A DNA stretch of 9,401 bases. Source: Bacillota bacterium (GTDB taxonomy: Bacteria > Bacillota_A > Clostridia > DSM-8532). Shown one piece after another: positions 6,031-9,401 of this stretch (its first letter is position 1; each line of letters begins with the position of its first letter). Below the pieces are notes generated by a model. The model worked only from the letters and a program-made list of their open reading frames with translations, had not been told where the DNA came from and did no database searches. The stretch is taken from NCBI GenBank assembly GCA_023424865.1, contig JAFADM010000173.1, positions 1 through 9,401 on the forward strand, read 5' to 3'. The position numbers and the translations under genes are program-made.

Positions 6031-6816
6031 ATGAGATATTTAAGACTGACAGGCACCTTTATCCGAGGGGCTTTTCAGAATGAATCCGCATTCAGGTTTA
6101 ATTTTTTTATGAAGCTTTTTAATGCTGTATTAAGTCTGGCAGGAGGTATAGGTGGCATTTTTATCATCTATTCCAATAATGAAAGCCTTAACGGGTGGTC
6201 ATTTGCGGAAACACTGGCGGTCCTCGGCGTTTACATGCTGGTTCAGGCATTTGCGGGGCTTTCCTTCGGTCCGAGCCTGAATAAGCTGGGGGGCATGGGC
6301 GGAGAAATTGAGACAGGTACCTTTGATTACACATTATTAAGGCCTGTTTCAAAGCAATTCTATATAAGCCTGCGCGAATGGTCTCTCTGGTCGGCTTTCG
6401 ACATAGCGGAGAGCTGTGGCGTCATAGTTGCGGCAGTTTGGCAAAGAGGCTTATCCGTAAGCGCAATAATGCAGTTTTTATTTGCGCTGGTGATTTCCTT
6501 GGGCATCTATTACGCCATATTGCTGTTTTTCAATTCCGTAGCCTTTTGGTACAGAGGGACCTATTTAACCTGGATAATCAATGATGTGATGCAAGCCGGA
6601 CGTTACCCTGTGGGCATATATCCCTGGTCGGTGCGACTGCTTTTAACCTGGGTGTTTCCCGTTGGCTTTATTGTATCCATTCCTGCCGACGCCCTTATGC
6701 AAAAAGCCCAGCCAATGATGCTGCTGGCAGGACTTGGGGTGATGCTGGTGCTGTTTACCCTTTCAACGGTTTTCTTCAACCTCAGCCTGCGCAAATATTC
6801 CAGTGCCTCCAGCTAA
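6031..6816 (+). CDS. ABC-2 exporter permease, COG3694/DUF990 type (second subunit)
   Basis: This 261-residue membrane protein has about six hydrophobic segments, at roughly residues 28-48, 59-78, 118-137, 144-172, 203-222 and 229-249. The family signatures are clear: GTFDYTLLRPVSKQFY (96-111) for the coupling helix, then AGRYPVGIYP (189-198) and FPVGFIVSIPADAL (209-222), typical of the DUF990 (PF06182) permeases. It is the partner of the preceding permease and is energised by the ATPase two genes upstream. The frame also opens at 6025 in an ATGA overlap, but ribosome binding site spacing favours 6031, three nt past the previous stop. It is the last gene of the operon; a hairpin about 180 nt downstream probably ends the transcript. 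Confidence 0.88.
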   Translation: MRYLRLTGTFIRGAFQNESAFRFNFFMKLFNAVLSLAGGIGGIFIIYSNNESLNGWSFAETLAVLGVYMLVQAFAGLSFGPSLNKLGGMGGEIETGTFDYTLLRPVSKQFYISLREWSLWSAFDIAESCGVIVAAVWQRGLSVSAIMQFLFALVISLGIYYAILLFFNSVAFWYRGTYLTWIINDVMQAGRYPVGIYPWSVRLLLTWVFPVGFIVSIPADALMQKAQPMMLLAGLGVMLVLFTLSTVFFNLSLRKYSSASS

Positions 6817-6897
6817 GCCTGTAAAGCTTTGTTATAGCGTAGAGTCTATGGAGCGTGGATTGTATTCGGTACCGGCAGTATTTAAAATAAAACCGAA

Positions 6898-6937
6898 GCA
6901 GGCGGCTTGTATTTGTATTGTGCAAAGCACGGCCTGC
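6898..6937. repeat. Nested inverted repeat in the exporter 3' region
   Basis: GCAGGC (6898-6903) pairs with GCCTGC (6932-6937), and inside it GTGC-aaa-GCAC (6920-6930) forms a small hairpin. A T-rich stretch follows on the minus strand, so this could be a backup terminator for transcription coming from the GH94 gene. Apart from this element, no convincing gene was found between 6817 and 6996. Confidence 0.3.
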
Positions 6938-6996
6938 AAAAATACACCCATGCCTTTAAATAGTGCCGGTTGCTTTCAATTGGCCGAAGGAGAAAT

Positions 6997-7047
6997 AAGG
7001 GGATACAGGATGATGAAACATCACGCTTGTATCCCCTTGGGGTTTTT
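6997..7047. terminator. Hairpin terminator between convergent operons
   Basis: AAGGGGATACA (6997-7007) and TGTATCCCCTT (7028-7038) form a perfect 11-bp stem. Its loop holds a second 5-bp stem, TGATG-aaa-CATCA (7011-7023). In the plus direction the stem is followed after GGGG by TTTTT (7043-7047), serving the exporter operon. In the minus direction it lies about 18 nt past the GH94 stop and is followed by TTATTT, so it may act both ways. Confidence 0.72.
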
Positions 7048-7055
7048 AAAATCCT

Positions 7056-9401
7056 TTATTCGCCCTGAGGAAGCTTTACCACCACGTCGTAGCTCCTGCC
7101 GGGAGCAATGTCCGTAATAACGCTTCCTTCCAAACGCTTGCCGTCAACCCACACCTCCAGGGACCGGACAGCAGCGTCCCGTTCCATTTGCACGGAAAAC
7201 GCCGCGCCCCGGAAGTTGCGCTTTACCGAAGCCTTTGACCATGCTGCCGGCAGTTGGGGTTTCACACTCAAGCCCTCCTTGCAGCCCTGAAGGCCAAAGA
7301 GGCCGTCAATGAGGCAGCGGCAGAACCAGGGAATGGTTCCGGTGTTGAACAGGTGGCTTGAACGCCCGGCGGTACGGGGATACAGGCGGTAGGCGCCCCG
7401 GTAGTAGTTGGGAATGAATATGGGAAGCTGTCCACGCTGAACGATATCCTCCCTGGAAGACCCGGGGAGCATCTTGCGTAGCAGGCGGAATGCGTTCTCG
7501 CTTTCGCCTTGTGCGTACAGCGCATAAATATAGAACGCTGCCGCATGGTTGTATACCGCGCCGTTTTCCGCCGAACCGGGGTGCTTCTGGGTGACACGGC
7601 CCACATCCTCACGCATCTTTGTAAAGGAGGGAGCCAGCTTTTCAACGCCGTAGGGAGTTTCCAACTGTTCTGCAACCGCCTGCATAAGCTTTTGCTTCTT
7701 TTCCTCATCCGCCGCGCCGCACAGGAGTGCCCAGCCCTGGGGGTTAATGAAGATGCGGCCTTCGGTATCGCGGCTTACACCGAATACCACGTTGTCGTCG
7801 GTAATTCCCCGGGCGTACCAGCCCCCGTCCCACAGGTATTGGTTGATATTCTTATTCGATTTTTCAGCCTCGGCCCGGAAGAATTCCGCCCGGTGGGCAT
7901 GTCCGCTTTTTTCACAGATGTCGGCCCAAAGAATAAACGCATAGGCGCTGGCCATGGTCAGCCAGCCGGAGACGCCCTTGCCCTTGTAGCCCACCATGTT
8001 CATGGGATCGCACCAGTCTCCCTGGTTGATGTAATTGAGTCCGCGCTGGTCCTTGTCCTTTAAAAGCCACAGCATAGCCTTGTCAATGTGCTCAAAAACC
8101 GTTGCTTTGGCCTCACCTCCCGCAAAGGGAACCACTTCGTCAAGAATGGTAAAATCATTGGTCTCGTCCAGATAGGGCGCCAGGCAGACCGGAAGCCAGA
8201 CACAGTGGTCGGAATGAGGCACCTGATTGATGTATTTGAGCTCGGCGTCCTTATGAAGAATGATACCGTCCGGCATGGCACCGTTTTCCTGCTGCTGAGA
8301 AAGGGCAATGCGGAACGCTTCTCTTGCAACCGCAGGCTTTATGTAGCTCATGCCCATATTGTCCTGAAGGTAGTTGCGGGTTTGAGGGTCGGTGGAAAGA
8401 CGGTTGGTAATACCGTGGTAGTACATCTGCCGGGGCATCCAGTGATTGACATAATTGTCCAGCTGAGGGTCCGGTGTTTGAATGGTCACACAACCCTTTC
8501 CCTCAGCTACATAGGCGGTGTATTCCCTGCGGGCCTGTAAAAATCCATCCTCGCCGGCTTCATCCTTGCTAAGGAAGTACTTCTGGCGGATGCTGCGGAT
8601 TTCCTCCAAATTATTGGCTGGCCCAAACAAAAACCGGTATTCCCGGGTATCATCGGCTTCCAGGCTGATGCGGTACTGGAGGACGGCGGAAGGCATTTCG
8701 TAACGGGCGTCCCCTTTTTGAAGGGCCTCACTCTGAACGCCGCTGGGCAGGGTGATTCCTCCCTCGCCTTCAAAGGCTTCCTGGCTGGCTTCCCATGAAT
8801 CGGGAGTGCAGTCGGGCAAAAGAAAGGTTTTATCCTTATAGTTCTTTACCTTATAGTAATCCTTATACTTCTGGTAGGGGGAGATGGAGGAACAGACAAT
8901 GCCACCAAGCTCCTGAAGGTATTCTGCCGACTGGTTCATCCAGGACATATAACCCACGGTGAAGCAGGGATAAACACTCAGTTTGCGGGAGCGGCCGGAA
9001 AGGTTGGTCACCTTTATCCTCCAGAGCTCCAGAGGGTCTTCCTTTGGCAGTGTGAGGCACATTTCAACACGGACGCCCAGCTTTTCCACTGTCCAGACAA
9101 TGTCGTACTTGCCTGCCGCAAAGACGTACCGGTCAGGTATGGAGCGCACCGGCTCGTAAGGTGCCGAGAAAATTTCACCGGTTTCCTCATCCTTAATAAA
9201 AACGAAACGGCCCGGATGATGGGCATAATAAGGCTGCTCGGGCTGCATGAAGGTTACAGCCTCCAGATTGGGTCCATGGCTGTACTTGGCCGGTTCGGGC
9301 TGCATAAACTGCGCCACGGTGTAGCCGCGGCAGTTAACATGGATCATCATGCTTTCATTCCACAAAAAGCCTGAAGCTTTGGGAAGCACGGTTGGGCTGG
9401 T
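7056..9401 (-). CDS. GH94 phosphorylase, probable cellobionic acid phosphorylase (5' end outside window)
   Basis: At least 781 codons are visible. The frame is open to the window edge, and family-like sequence (LPKASGFLWN) precedes any good start, so the N-terminus is cut off. Residues below count from the GTG at 9389. An N-terminal beta-sandwich (about 1-290, with MQPEPAKYSHGPNLEA and AHHPGRFVFIKDEE) precedes the helical catalytic barrel (about 310-700) and a C-terminal beta domain. GDWCDPMN places the general acid at Asp461. ENGAVYNH (His615) and NTGTIPW (Thr683-Gly684) fit the phosphate site. Arg598 and Lys602 in GRVTQK match, in spacing from the catalytic Asp, the gluconate-binding Arg609 and Lys613 that I recall from the Saccharophagus enzyme. 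The reaction would be cytosolic: cellobionate plus phosphate gives glucose 1-phosphate and gluconate. The family is firm; substrate specificity is likely but inferred. No signal peptide can be judged. Confidence 0.9.
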   Translation of the reverse strand, partial: TSPTVLPKASGFLWNESMMIHVNCRGYTVAQFMQPEPAKYSHGPNLEAVTFMQPEQPYYAHHPGRFVFIKDEETGEIFSAPYEPVRSIPDRYVFAAGKYDIVWTVEKLGVRVEMCLTLPKEDPLELWRIKVTNLSGRSRKLSVYPCFTVGYMSWMNQSAEYLQELGGIVCSSISPYQKYKDYYKVKNYKDKTFLLPDCTPDSWEASQEAFEGEGGITLPSGVQSEALQKGDARYEMPSAVLQYRISLEADDTREYRFLFGPANNLEEIRSIRQKYFLSKDEAGEDGFLQARREYTAYVAEGKGCVTIQTPDPQLDNYVNHWMPRQMYYHGITNRLSTDPQTRNYLQDNMGMSYIKPAVAREAFRIALSQQQENGAMPDGIILHKDAELKYINQVPHSDHCVWLPVCLAPYLDETNDFTILDEVVPFAGGEAKATVFEHIDKAMLWLLKDKDQRGLNYINQGDWCDPMNMVGYKGKGVSGWLTMASAYAFILWADICEKSGHAHRAEFFRAEAEKSNKNINQYLWDGGWYARGITDDNVVFGVSRDTEGRIFINPQGWALLCGAADEEKKQKLMQAVAEQLETPYGVEKLAPSFTKMREDVGRVTQKHPGSAENGAVYNHAAAFYIYALYAQGESENAFRLLRKMLPGSSREDIVQRGQLPIFIPNYYRGAYRLYPRTAGRSSHLFNTGTIPWFCRCLIDGLFGLQGCKEGLSVKPQLPAAWSKASVKRNFRGAAFSVQMERDAAVRSLEVWVDGKRLEGSVITDIAPGRSYDVVVKLPQGE

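Noticed and set aside
6803..7117. 104-residue plus-strand frame after the exporter operon
   Set aside because: It begins inside the second permease gene, runs through the terminator hairpin and into the GH94 gene, and has no family features.
7509..8063. 184-residue plus-strand frame opposite the GH94 gene
   Set aside because: It is antisense to a strongly conserved enzyme; long opposite frames are expected in GC-rich coding DNA.
1..9401. CRISPR arrays, tRNA or rRNA genes, insertion sequences, phage or toxin-antitoxin genes
   Set aside because: I saw no regularly spaced repeats, RNA gene signatures, transposase or integrase frames, or target-site duplications by eye.

Overview
The window looks like a chromosomal segment of a fermentative, plant-polysaccharide-using Firmicute of class Clostridia. 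The evidence is strong AGGAGG-type ribosome binding sites, an ECF sigma factor overlapping a single-pass DUF4179-like membrane protein (a pairing typical of Ruminococcaceae and Lachnospiraceae), a COG4586/DUF990-type ABC exporter, and a GH94 phosphorylase. The species cannot be named from the sequence alone. The sigma/anti-sigma region is visibly AT-richer than the GH94 gene.

Layout. (1) Bases 5-1226, minus strand: two unrelated GNAT acetyltransferases in tandem, 130 nt apart. The downstream one has a 10-bp hairpin in its leader. (2) Bases 1227-1431: a divergent promoter region, with an extended -10 promoter for the GNAT genes and an ECF-like promoter facing right that carries a perfect 7-bp dyad in its spacer. 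(3) Bases 1432-2953, plus strand: an ECF sigma factor and its translationally coupled transmembrane partner, probably an anti-sigma factor. (4) Bases 3088-4101, minus strand: an unusual regulator with three DNA-binding domains, one Xre/HTH_26-like and two MerR-like. (5) Bases 4102-4235: a short divergent control region with a good vegetative promoter for the regulator, TATCAA repeats around it, and a MerR-style dyad upstream of the transporter. (6) Bases 4236-6816, plus strand: an ATPase and two DUF990-type permeases with overlapping or nearly overlapping ends, forming one ABC-2 exporter operon. (7) Bases 6997-7047: a strong hairpin between convergent genes. (8) Bases 7056-9401, minus strand: a GH94 phosphorylase, most likely cellobionic acid phosphorylase, whose 5' end lies beyond the window.

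How the genes work together. The sigma factor and its membrane partner form a self-contained envelope-sensing switch. The three-headed regulator and the exporter form a second unit that looks like a ligand-responsive efflux system. The GH94 enzyme belongs to cytosolic metabolism of cellulose-derived sugar acids and is probably part of an operon continuing to the right. Nothing in the sequence ties these three units to one another.

The items most worth a second look are the Xre-MerR-MerR regulator with its divergent control region, the dyad inside the sigma-factor promoter, the cellobionate-type active-site residues in a presumed anaerobe, and a possible gene remnant at about 2953-3090.
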